64,000 nt of DNA from NCBI GenBank assembly GCA_907165275.2, contig OU015672.1:310001-374000 (forward strand), written 5' to 3'. The position numbers were made by a program, and so were the translations under genes. This DNA comes from Zygaena filipendulae. Its lineage: Eukaryota; Arthropoda; Insecta; Lepidoptera; Zygaenidae. This document shows, one piece after another, positions 47,501-59,500 of this stretch; the stretch's first letter is position 1; each line of letters starts with the position of its first letter. The notes beneath the pieces are model-generated. The model was not told the origin of the DNA and searched no databases. It saw only the letters and a program-made list of their open reading frames with translations.

Positions 47501-50500
47501 TCGTTTCGCAAAAAAACCTAAAATTACCTACGTATCTACATTTCATTACGATACTGAATTGTATTGAAAGCGAAATGAAGAATAATTTTTTAATATAGTT
47601 GCTCAAAAAGTGGCGTATTGCAGGGACGTTTAGCGTTCGGGATGTGGGCTATAACATACTCGAGCTTTTTGTTTACCTTTCCCGAACTCGTGCGTTCTCT
47701 TTGCCAACTGTCAAAAATGGCGACACGACTTTGACACACATTTTGCATTGCGAAACGTAGGTTTCGCATTACTAATACGACTAGCGCCATCTCTTGATCA
47801 CAGTTGGAACTTAGTTGAGTTTGTTGTGTTTTTGATATTTTATTAAATTGCTTAATTTTTTCGTAACTGTATTAAAAATAGTTGTTCAGTACACGTGCGG
47901 AACCGTCATTGCAACTAGTTCCGACTGTCAACCCTCACCTTCGGCTGCGCCTCGGCTCGGGTAGACATTTGTCGGAACTCTTTGCAATGACAGGCTTTCC
48001 GCACTTATAATGAAATATACTATTCTGCGCGAAAATCCGTCAACGACACTGGTTATTATCTGGTTTCATACTAAAATGAGTTGTTATCACTTCTACATAA
48101 TAATAATTATATCTGTTCTGTGAATAATGCCTATTACAATACAGTCTTAAAATATATGAGACCTGTTTTAAAGTAATCCTAATATAGGTACTATAAATGC
48201 AATGTGAGTTTGTTTGTAACGCTTTCACGCCATAGCTTCTCAACCGATCATCATGATATTTTCCATACACGTTGTCTTATCTCTTATCTACCTATACGGA
48301 AAATTAAAAAGTGTCTGTTGGTAATTCCAAATGAACAACTTTTCACTAAATGCATATGAAATATATGGACATAGATAAGCAAAAGTTTGTTAACCCACAC
48401 TGGAGAAATTTTGAGAAAATCATGTTTTAAAATTATAGCGCCATTTTGTGTAATTTTTTTGTTTTGTGTTCAACGATTATTTGGTATTTTAACCGTGTAA
48501 TAAGGTAAAAATAATAATTAAAAACGTTCTCAATTCTCAATAAAGCGTTCTGTATCAATAACTTAATTTTGTGGGTGTAACTTTGTAATTTGTAATGTTA
48601 TTGCTTATCTGCGTCGATATACGGTACGGTATTTAAATTAAAAAATAAAACTTATTTTCGTCTGTCTGTCGGTTCCGGCTAATCTCTGAAATGGCTGGAC
48701 TTTGCTCTAGCTGGAGTTCTTTGCGAACAGACAGACAGACAGACGCGGCGGAGGACCGGGAATCGAACCCGGAACCTTCTGTATCGTGGAGCGTGGTGAC
48801 CGGCAGTAGCGACAAACCACCATGCATGATGAATATAGAAGCAATGTACTTATATCTTATCAATTTATTAGTACGTGCGAACTGATACTTCATGGCGACT
48901 ACTCTACTCGTACAAGCGTCGGTCGATTAAAAGCGATAAGCGAACCACAAACAAGAGAGAAAGATTCTGTAGGAAAGGGAAATGTACTAATAATTGGTTC
49001 ATGCATGTTGCAAGATTAAACCGGCCAAGTGCGCGTCGTACTCGCGCACGAAGGGTTCCGTACCATCCTTACTAATATCATAAATGCGAAAGTGAGTTTG
49101 TTTGTTTGTTCCGCTTTCACGCCTTAACGGCTCAACCGAACATCATGAAATTTCGCATGAACGTTGTTAGGGATACAGAGAAGAATATAGGGACTTTTTA
49201 TTCTAGACTTCCTGCGGGAATAATTGTTTTATTCTGTTTTTTAGTATTTATTGTTATAGCGGCAACATATACAACGTGTTAATGAGTTAACTGAAAACTA
49301 GAAAGTAGTTTGCTCAGAATCAACTAGCGAATCAATCGCACTATGTTTTAATATAGGTTATATTTTTTCACTTCTATTAGCCCATGCCTAAATTATTTAT
49401 AATACAATATTTGCCGCGTACTCCGCCCGCAGCAAAAAAAATATTCGAACCGGTACGCGGGCGTAGCGCTTGGAATTTCGTAGATAGGTCACCTCCAAAC
49501 TAATGTTGAATAACTTTTAAAGTATAAATTTTTTCGACATAAAATATATTTTAATCATATTATTGTTTATTTTTTTAAATGAGGTGTATCAGGTATTCAG
49601 TTAATTCATTAACACGTTGTATACTACGTCATCCGTGAAAATTTCAACTATACGGCGTTTTCACTCGCTATAATTTCGAAGATGGTGCTACCACAGCTCC
49701 TACCAGGCTCTCGTCGACGTTGTCGCCGGTGAGGCCGATGAAGAAGTACGTGGGCAGGTGCTTCGCCCACGTGTTGCGCACCGCCTCCCTGTGGGCGGCG
49801 TGGTGCGGCGCGCTCGTCACCAGCGCCACCAGCGGCACCGCCTCCAGGCTCTCGCAGGGCAGGGACGAGGGCTCGATCAGCAGCTGACTGGTGAACCAAC
49901 ACCGATCATCATTAATCTTATCCAAAGTGTAGGGAACCCGCACACCCGCTTTAATGTCGGAGATCCCAAGGGAATTCCTGGATAAGAGTAGGTACCCTTT
50001 TTGACCGACTTCCACAAAGGAAGTTCTGTGTTCGGCTGTCTTTGGTGTATCGCCGGCCGCTAGTACTGCGGCACGCTCGCTGCGAGTGCGCTCGCTCGGC
50101 TCGCGCGACTCGGTCAGCAGTACATAGTTAAATAGGGTTGCCACACGTACTACATTATATAGTATCGTACTATATTATGTCAGTCAATTGTACTATATAT
50201 TATTAAGAAATAATTTAGTACGAAAAATACTATAAATATTTTTTTTAATACAGTTGCTCAAAAAGTGGCGTATTGCAGGGACGTTTAGCGTTCGGGATGT
50301 GGGCTATTACATACTCGAGCTTTTTGTTTACCTTTCCCGAACTCGTGCGTTCTCTTTGCCAACTGTCAAAAATGGCGACACGACTTTGACACACTTTTTG
50401 CATTGCGAAACGTAGGTTCCGCATTACTAATACGACTAGCGCCATCTCTTGATCACAGTTGGAACTTAGTTGAGTTTGTTGTGTTTTTGATATTTTATTA

Positions 50501-53500
50501 AGGGTGCGCTCTACCGTATGACGCAGCTCCCTTCCGATAGAGGCCGTGGACGGCGCCATAAAAGAGTTTTCTCAATTTACAGAGAATCACAAGGTTAAAA
50601 AATAGATTTTGATGATGGGTGCGAGAGGATGAGTGTTTAATACATCTTTGATTTAAAATTTTTATATGGCTTTACGCGCATTATTATCCTTTAACTACAC
50701 GAAAATATCGAATAACCGGCCGAAACGTAGTCACACACACATGCAAATCGATTAATACTAGACGAATAAGATTCGTAATTTGGCTATTTCAACAAGAGTC
50801 TCGGTGGCGCTGTGGTGTAATGCGTCTCTTTTTGTAAACTATGAATCGTGAAAATCTTGTGTTCAAACCTTAGATTTCGATTCCACTTTTTGTAACTATT
50901 TTGTCAAACTTATTTATACACACTTATTTATAAATGATTTATTTTTCGTTCTTTCTAGGATTTTAAACTGTAATGAAAAAAAATTCTAGGGTATAGAACA
51001 ACAATATTTAAGACTAGCTGTGCCCCGCGGTTTCACCCGGGCGAAAGGTTTTTATACAACAACTTTTTTTCCGACATCCGATTTCAATGAAACAAAGCCT
51101 ATATATACATATGTAGCTCCAGGCTAAACTTAATCTATCTGTGAAAACCGTATGACAATCGGTTCAGTAGATGCGAATTTTCATGCGGTTTTCACCAATA
51201 GAGTGATTTATGGGGAAGGTTCATATCTATATTTTATCCTGGAATTCCCGCGGGAACTCCGAAATTACTAGTTTTTCATATTTATGAGTTTCATCAGTAC
51301 GTTGGATTTGTAAAGTATTTTATATTCTAAGTACTAGCTGTGCCCCGCGGTTACACCCGCGTGAAAAATTGTTATATGTACCTATACATACTTATGTAAT
51401 AAGTTTTTCCTGCCATCCGATCTAAATTAAATAAAGCCTCCAGGCTAAGCTCATCTACCTGTAAAAACCGCATGACAATCTATTTAGTAGATCCAGAGAT
51501 TATAGAGATTATCGTGAACAGAAAAAAAATTATTAAGATTAAAATTATTTTAAACTTTTTTTTAGTTGGTTACTCTTCTTTTATTTTGGTAAAAATATTT
51601 AATACTAGCTGTGCCCCGCGGTTTCACCCGCGGTAATTTTGGAGTTCCCGCGGGAATTCCGGGATAAAAAGTACCCTATGTCCTTCTCTGTACCCCTGAC
51701 AACGTGCATGCCAAATTTCATCCAAATCCGTTCAGCCGTTTTTGCGTGATTGAGTAACAAACATCCAAACATCTAAACATCCAAACATCCAAACATCCAC
51801 ACTTTCACATTTATAATATTAGTAGGAAAGTAGGATTACGATGACCAGATTTTTTTTTATATCTCGAGTTCCAGATGAAATTTCGAAAAAGTCGAAACAT
51901 GAATATCTAAGTTAGATCGCCTAAATTTATTTTTTCTTATTTATCTCCAATGTACAGACATCGACCTGTTACAATTTTATTGTTTATGTATAGATATATA
52001 CATTGTACAGAATCGAGGTTTCAGCTCTTATCTATATCTATAGGTATGTATATATAAAAATGAATCCTTATTTCTCTTGGTCACGGCATCACGCGTGAAA
52101 GGCTAGACCATTTTCGCTAATTCTTATTTTGTTGTATTTGTTATTCTAAGGAGAAGGTTCTTATGAAAAAAGTTTGGAGTTCCTGCGGGAATTCCGAAAC
52201 TCACGCGGTTGACACCGCGGGGCACGGCTATTAGTACCTATAGATTTGCTCAAAATAAGGCTTGACTGTGGGTTTTGGCAATTATTAGGGGAGTAGGTAT
52301 ATCCTTACCATTTATAGCAATACTAGCTATGCCCCGTGGTTTCACCCGCAGTAATTTCGGAGTTCTCGCGGGAATTGCGGGATAAAAAGTACCCTATGTC
52401 CTTCTCCGTACCCCTGACAACATGCATGCAAAATTTCATCCGACTCAGTTCAGCCGTTTTTGCGTGATTGAGTAACAAAGATCCACACTTTCACGTCTAT
52501 ATAATAAAAATGAATCGTCAAATGTGTTGGTAAGCGCATAACTTACAAACGACTGCACCAAATTGGAAAATTGATTTTTTTTTTGAGTTCGTTATTGTCA
52601 GGACAAGGTTTATATAAAAGAATTTTGGAGTTCCTGCGGGAATTCCGAAACTCACGCGGGTGAATCTCCGAAACGGTTGGACCGATATTGACGGGATTCA
52701 CTGCTAATTAGCTGTTGTTATAAGGAGTAAATTAGACCTGCATTGGAGTTCCTGCGGGAATCCCGAAACTCACGCGGGTGAAACCGCGGGGCACAGCTAG
52801 TTTATAATATTAGTAGGATAACCTCACTATAAATGTGAAAGTAATTTTGTTTGTTTGTTACGCTTTCACGCCTCATCATCATGAAACTTTGCACACACGT
52901 TGTCAGAGATACAGAGAAGGACAAAGGGTACTTTTATCTCGAAATTCCCACGGGAACTTCTATCTTATTACTGGTGAAACCGCGGGGAACAGCTATAAAA
53001 ATATACAGGTATTGGAAAAAAAAACCCGGTCCCGTCTAATCAAAACTTCAAGTCCAGTCAAAATTTCAAGTCAATCCATCGCGATAGATCGTTTTCGAGT
53101 TTTGCGACTACTAACATGGGATACTTTGTCAAGTTGTTATCTATTATATCACTCAGGGATACTGTAGTTTCCTATGAGTAAAATATTTTTTACAACTGGT
53201 TCTTTACTACTTCATAATATTATTAGCTATACAATATAGAAATTATAGCGCGGGTTTTTCGGAGTTCCTGCGGGAGTTCCTGGATTAAAACTACCCTGTG
53301 TTCTTCTCTGTGCCCCTAATAACGTGTATGTAAAGTTTGTTAATAATCGGTTAGGTAATCAATCCGTGAAAGCGTAACAAACAAACAAACAAACTCACAT
53401 TTCTAATAATAGGTTTGTCTAGAAGTGTGAATAATAATCTACAGAAAAAACAGTATAGATTTCAAATCGTAAACATTGCAATAAAAAATGACAGATAACA

Positions 53501-56500
53501 AAAAAAACATCTTAGTATAACAGTGGGGGGTGAGATTTGAACAGGGGCCTTACAAAACTACTACGACGTCTTCGCAACCCGTTGTTCTAGCCACTAAACC
53601 ATTATCGCATAGATCCTTCTGTCGAAAAACTTCTATACATTCAGCCGTCATGCGTCATTCTATTTCATATTGATCTTCTTTTATTTAGTTCGTCAGTGCG
53701 TTGGGAAGTTGACAATAATAATATTATTATAAAAAGGGAAAATTTTTTTTTTTGTTTTGTTGTTTGTTTGTTACGATTTTACTCAAAAACTACAGGATCG
53801 ATTTCAAAAATTCTTTCACCATTAGAATGCTACGCTATCCCTGAGTAACATAAGCTATATTTTTACCCGGAATTCCCGCGGGAACTCTGAAATCTATATA
53901 AAAAAAAATTGAATCACTCAATGTACTGCTAAGCGCGTAACTTCCAAACGACTGCACCAAACTGGGAAATTATTTCCTTTGTGTTCGTTATTGTCAGGAC
54001 CAGGTTTATATAAAAAAGTGTGGAGTTCCTGCGGGAGTTCCGGAACTCACGCGTGTGAATCTCCGAAGGGGTTGAACCGATTTGGACGGGACTTTCACTG
54101 CTAATTAACTAATGTTATAAGGTGTACATTGGACTACTTTGGATTTCCTGCGGGAGTTCCGAAATTAACGCGGGTGAATCTCCGAAATGGTTGGAGCAAT
54201 TTTGACGAGACTCTCACTGCTAATTAGCTAATGTTATTAGGAGTAAATTAGGCTACTTTGGAGTTCCTGCGGGAATTCCGAAATTAACGCGGGTGAGTTT
54301 GTGAGGTTATAATCTCTGGATCTACTGAACCAATTTTCAAAATTCTTTTACTTATAGGAAGCTAAAGTGATCCTGAGTGACAACGGGTACTTATTTTTTA
54401 TCCCGGAATTCCAGCGAGTGCTCCGAAATTACCGCAGATGAAACCGCGGGGGTCAACTAGTAAATAATAATGAGTGAACTATTACATCATTTGGAAAAAA
54501 TTACAATAGTAAAATCTATCTTATACAGGGTGTAACGGAGGGTATTTTTTTGTAAAATGGCATTTAGTATTCGATTCTTGTCTGAAAAAATAAACTTCCG
54601 AAAATTTTACCACGTCATCACATAGATATCACGAAAACATGAAGTTTGAGTACCAACACGATGGGTCTATAACTTGTAGTTTCCGGGATATAGGCTGTTG
54701 AAAATTTGACCACGTCATCACATAGATATCACGAAAACATGAAGTTTGAGTACCAACACGATGGGTCTGTAACTTGTAGTTTCCGAGATACAGGCTATCG
54801 AAAATTTGACCACGTCATCACATAGATATCACGAAAACATGAAGTTTGAGTACCAACACGATGGGTCTGTAACTTGTAGTTTCCGAGATATAGGCTGTTG
54901 AAAATTTGACCACGTCATCACATAGATATCACCAAAACATGAAGTTTGAGTACCAACACGATGGGTCTGTAACTTGTAGTTTCCGAGATATAGGCTATCG
55001 AAAATTTGATCACGTGATCACATAGATATCACGAAAACAAGAAGTTTGAGTACCAACACGATGGGTCTGTGACTTGTAGTTTCCGAGATACAGGCTATCG
55101 AAAATTTGACCACGTCATCACATAGATATCACGAAAACATGAAGTTTGAGTACCAACACGATGGGTCTGTAACTTGTAGTTTCCGAGATATCGGCTGTCG
55201 AAAATTGTACCACGTGATCACATAGATATCACGAAAACATGAAGTTTGAGTACCAACACGATGGGTCTGTAACTTGTAGTTTCCGAGAAACAGGCTATCG
55301 AAAATTTGACAACGTCATCACATAGATATCACGAAAACATGAAGTTTGAGTACCAACACGATGGGTCTGTAACTTGTAGTTTCCGAGATATAGGCTATCG
55401 AAAATTTGATCACGTGATCACATAGATATCACGAAAACAAGAAGTTTGAGTACCAACACGATGGGTCTGTGACTTGTAGTTTCCGAGATACAGGCTATCG
55501 AAAATTTGACCACGTCATCACATAGATATCACGAAAACATGAAGTTTGAGTACCAACACGATGGGTCTGTAACTTGTAGTTTCCGAGATATAGGCTGTTG
55601 AAAATTTGACCACGTGTCACACAGATATCACGAAAACATGAAGTTTGAGTACCAACACGATGGGTCTGTAACTTGTAGATTCCGAGATACAGGCTATCGA
55701 ATTTGATCACGTGATCACATAGATATCACGAAAACATGAAGTTTGAGTACCAACACGATGGGTCTGTAACTTGTAGTTTCCGAGATATCGGCTGTCGAAA
55801 ATTTTACCACGTGATCACATAGATATCACGAAAACATGAAGTTTGAGTACCAACACGATGGGTCTGTAACTTGTAGTTTCCGAGATACAGGCTATCGAAG
55901 ATTTGATCACGTGATCACATAGATATCACGAAAACATGAAGTTTGAGTACCAACACGATGGGTCTGTAACTTGTAGTTTCCGAGATATCGGCTGTCGAAA
56001 ATTGTACCACGTGATCACATAGATATCACGAAAACATGAAGTTTGAGTACCAACACGATTGGTCTGTAACTTGTAGTTTCCGAGATATAGGTTATTTGAA
56101 ATTTGACCACGTGATCACATAGATATCACGAAAACATGACGTTTGAGTACCCATATGATGGGTCTGTAAGTTGTAGTTCCGAAATATAAGCTTTACAAAA
56201 AAAAAATTGAAGGTATGAAAAATTGCATCACGTGGTCACATAAGACACAATAAAAATATTTTTTTTCATTGCATGATTGCATCGGAGAATTTGGAGATAA
56301 ACGCTGAATTTTATCACCCCGGGCCGAGGTGAGATACAACCTTTCGAAAATATGGTCTCTCTCTTTTACTCATCGTGAAAACAAGAAAGAGATAGCAAGA
56401 ATTTATTCAACACAATAATGTAAAATACTTGTACCCGTAAGTTATACCTAATTGTACGTGACGCAGAACCAAAACGTCTTTTCCAACTTTCCACAAGTTA

Positions 56501-59500
56501 TTTATATTCGCTTCGGCTACTAATAGGTACCTACTACCTACTACATCAGTAATAGGTATATTTTCAAATACAATTCTAAATTATCTTGGTAGGTAAAATT
56601 GTCAAAACTCACGGCTCAACGCCGCGCCACCTTGTGATCTTTTTGGAATTCACTACAAACTACTGCATTCGGAGGACTTGTCAGTCTACAGCCAAACTAC
56701 AGCTGTTTATAGACCGGGCCGCCATTTTCGTGCACTTATAGTGTATTCGTTCTCTCACACAAGCAAAGGTTCGACCGAAATTTAATTCATTTTGAAATGA
56801 TTGTAATTATGTTATTTCTTCACTATATGCAAAGATTTTGGGCTGTGCGTTATCGTAACAAGTAGTAGTATTTTATTAAATGAAGTCTAATAAATAAAAA
56901 CAGGCGGAATGCCTTTAATATAGCTACGGCAGTTTGTATGAAAACTAGACCTTTAGACCCACCTTAAATTGCTTAATTTTTTCGTAACTGTATTAAAAAT
57001 AGTTGTTCAGTACACGTGCGGAACCGTCATTGCAACTAGTTCCGACTGTCCACCCTCACCTTCGGCTGCGCCTCGGCTCGGGTAGACATTTGTCGGAACT
57101 CTTTGCAATGACAGGCTTTCCGCACTTATAATGAAATATACTATATCCTAAATCAACTGTCGCGCTTTTTTATATTAACTGTGACTGGTCTGGGACGCCT
57201 ACGCCTACGCGGCAACAAAACGTCAACTGTCAAACTAGCAATAATTTGTAGATGGATGCTACCCGATACATAAAGACTAAAATAAATATTATGTACTATT
57301 TTTTTTTCGGCATTTCCTAAAAGTAGTAGTATATTTTTGCATCTTTTTTTTCCGGAAAAGCACTATATTTTTTCCAAAAAAGGTGGCAACCCTTACCTAA
57401 CGTAGCCTAACCTAACTTTAAGAATGTCGGGCTGCTCTACGCACTGCCTAAAGTCAAAAAGTACGTCTTAAAAAAGAATTTTCGAAATCGGTCAAACCGT
57501 CTTCGAGTAATCGGTAACCTCCTCCTTTTTGGAAGTCGGTCAATAACTTGATACTACCTACTTGTAATAATGTAATTATTTATTAGATGTGGCCACGACA
57601 TGTAGGTACATAAATCAAATCAGTCACTTGATAGTAGAGGGTCAGTGATTAGATTACGGTGTAAAACCTATACGTAACTGCAATATGTTAGACGATAGGT
57701 GATAAAGAACCTACTAGCCCTTGCCCGCAGCTTCGCTCACTTTGATGTAGGTACCTACCTATATTTTGTTGATCATTTTTAAACCGACTTCAAAAAAAAG
57801 AAGGTTATCCGTTTGACCTGTATGTATGTTTGCATGTTTGTGCACGATTATTTAGCGTTTGGCTGAACCTATTCTGATGCGTTTTTCAGGTAATTTTTTG
57901 TTACATTGTGGTGAAGGTTTTGGTATAAAATTTTCATGAATCGGTTCAGTAGATTTTTTTCTCGGAAGCAGTACATAATAAGTCATAATATAAATCTTTT
58001 TTTTTGTCCTGTCTACCTAAAGCTTGTCTGGAAGAGATCTCTAGTAAAGCGAGATCTCTTCCAGACAAGCTCACTGTAACATTCTTTTGGTGTACAATAA
58101 AGAGTATTCTATCATACCTGCGTTAATTTAGGAGCTCCCGCAGGAGTTCCGGGATAAAAAGTACCCTATGTGCTTTTCTGTACCCTTACAACTTAGGCGG
58201 CTTGATTTTTCCGACGCGTTTACATGTCAACACATTACATGTCAACCAATTTACACAAAACCTTAACGAAATTATATACGTAAACGTTCCTCATGAATCA
58301 TTCTATCTATTGGTGATGAAATCACATGAAAATCCATTCAGCAGTTTTTGAGTTTATCGCGAACAGACAGACAGACGCGGTGGAGGAGTTTGTTTTATAT
58401 TATGCAGTGATGTAGTGAAGATAAGATAGTAATAATAAAATGTATCATTTTAAATCTGTGCACACACACACACACACACACACATACACATAGGTACACA
58501 CACACACACACACGTCTGGTGCACATTCACCTAAAAGTAATTGGGTCTTGGAGTACGAGATAACTTACTTTCGTCCTTAAACAATAAACTAGCTGTTCCA
58601 CGAGGTTTTACCCGCGGTAATTTCAGAGTTCCCGCGGGAATTCCGAGTCATTGTATAGCCTATGTTACTCATGGATAACGTAGCATTCTAATGGTGATAT
58701 AATTTCCCACCGAGAATCGAACCCGGTACCTCTCGATCAGCGGGTAGGCATTGCCACCTACTGCGCCAATCAGGTCGTCATTATAATATCCATATTTATC
58801 TAATTCTATACATACATATATTATAAAGAGGCAAAGTTTGTGACGTTGTAAGGGGTAATCTCTGGATCTACTGAACCGATTTTGAAAATTATTTTACCAA
58901 TAGAAAGCCACGTTATTTGTAAGCGTACCTATTATATAAAGTTCTTATGGGAATTCCAAAAATTACCGCTGAGGAAACCGAGTGGAACATGCGGATTGGT
59001 TTATTTATAAAATAACTTCTACACATTATTATCACAACATGGCTACTTAGGCAAGTAGCCACTCCGTGTTTGTACAACAAAGTCCATTCTGTTCATGTTA
59101 TATCTGTCGTACAGGGGATTTGCATAACTCGTGTCTTACCCCCTCATGTTTTAACGGCGCAATCGATCATCAGAACAGGACATGGGTGGTACTTTTCATC
59201 CCGGATACCCGCGGGAACTCCGAAGTTGATGCGGGTGAAACCGCACGTAATTTTGCATGAACGTTGTCAGATAGGATAGGGTAGGGTAGTGTGGGTGGTG
59301 TAGGGTGATTTTTATCCCAGCATTTCCGAGCTGACGGATCATATCCTGAAGGTCATTCAACGCCCCATTTGTATCAAGTTTTTCTCTGTGATTTAGTTAT
59401 TTATTGTTAGCACATAAGTATACGGTATAGGACCAATTACAATGATTAACAAATACTAGTAGGCCTTGCCTAGAACAATGTCAGATCTCCCATTTTTTTG

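Larger units (their letters stand above)
50502..56963. mobile_element. 6.46-kb TTAA-flanked insertion C
   Basis: It lies between two TTAA tetramers (50498-50501 and 56964-56967), where the homologous copy of B has one. TTAA duplication is the piggyBac-superfamily signature. The ends are weakly inverted: GGGTGCGCTCTACC at the left and, reading inward from the right, GGTGGGTCTAAAGG. No transposase ORF is present. The interior holds a plus-strand tRNA-like SINE head (50800-50890), retroposon tails (51013-54480), a minus-strand SINE (53520-53620) and a 100-bp satellite. It would be a non-autonomous element or a passenger-loaded derivative. Confidence 0.65.
50238..57144 (+). repeat. Element B, second copy, split at TTAA
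   Basis: The left part, 50238-50501, ends TTTTATTAA. The right part resumes at 56964 with TTAAATTGCTTAAT and ends at 57144. Joined, these match the uninterrupted copy at 47584-48024, with only a few substitutions in the region compared. B in turn lies in A, near an 'atactat' that occurs at both edges. Confidence 0.82.
50134..57393 (-). repeat. MITE A, split by nested insertions B and C
   Basis: 'agggttgcca' at 50134 and 'gtggcaaccct' ending at 57393 are the ends of a roughly 350-bp element, intact at 59588-59957. Its two halves (50134-50233 and 57145-57393) are separated by B, and B is separated by C. Element A contains 'gtgactggtctgg' and 'gcatcttttttttccgga' blocks found in all three copies. 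Confidence 0.8.

Noticed and set aside
49668..50144. Reading the GT31 exon as extending upstream to 50144
   Set aside because: The upstream part is a retroposon-tail and E-like fragment. The acceptor at 49888-49889 matches the phase of the 62317 donor.
54575..56190. Repeat array that could suggest CRISPR
   Set aside because: Units are contiguous 100-bp satellite copies without unique spacers, in a eukaryotic intron.
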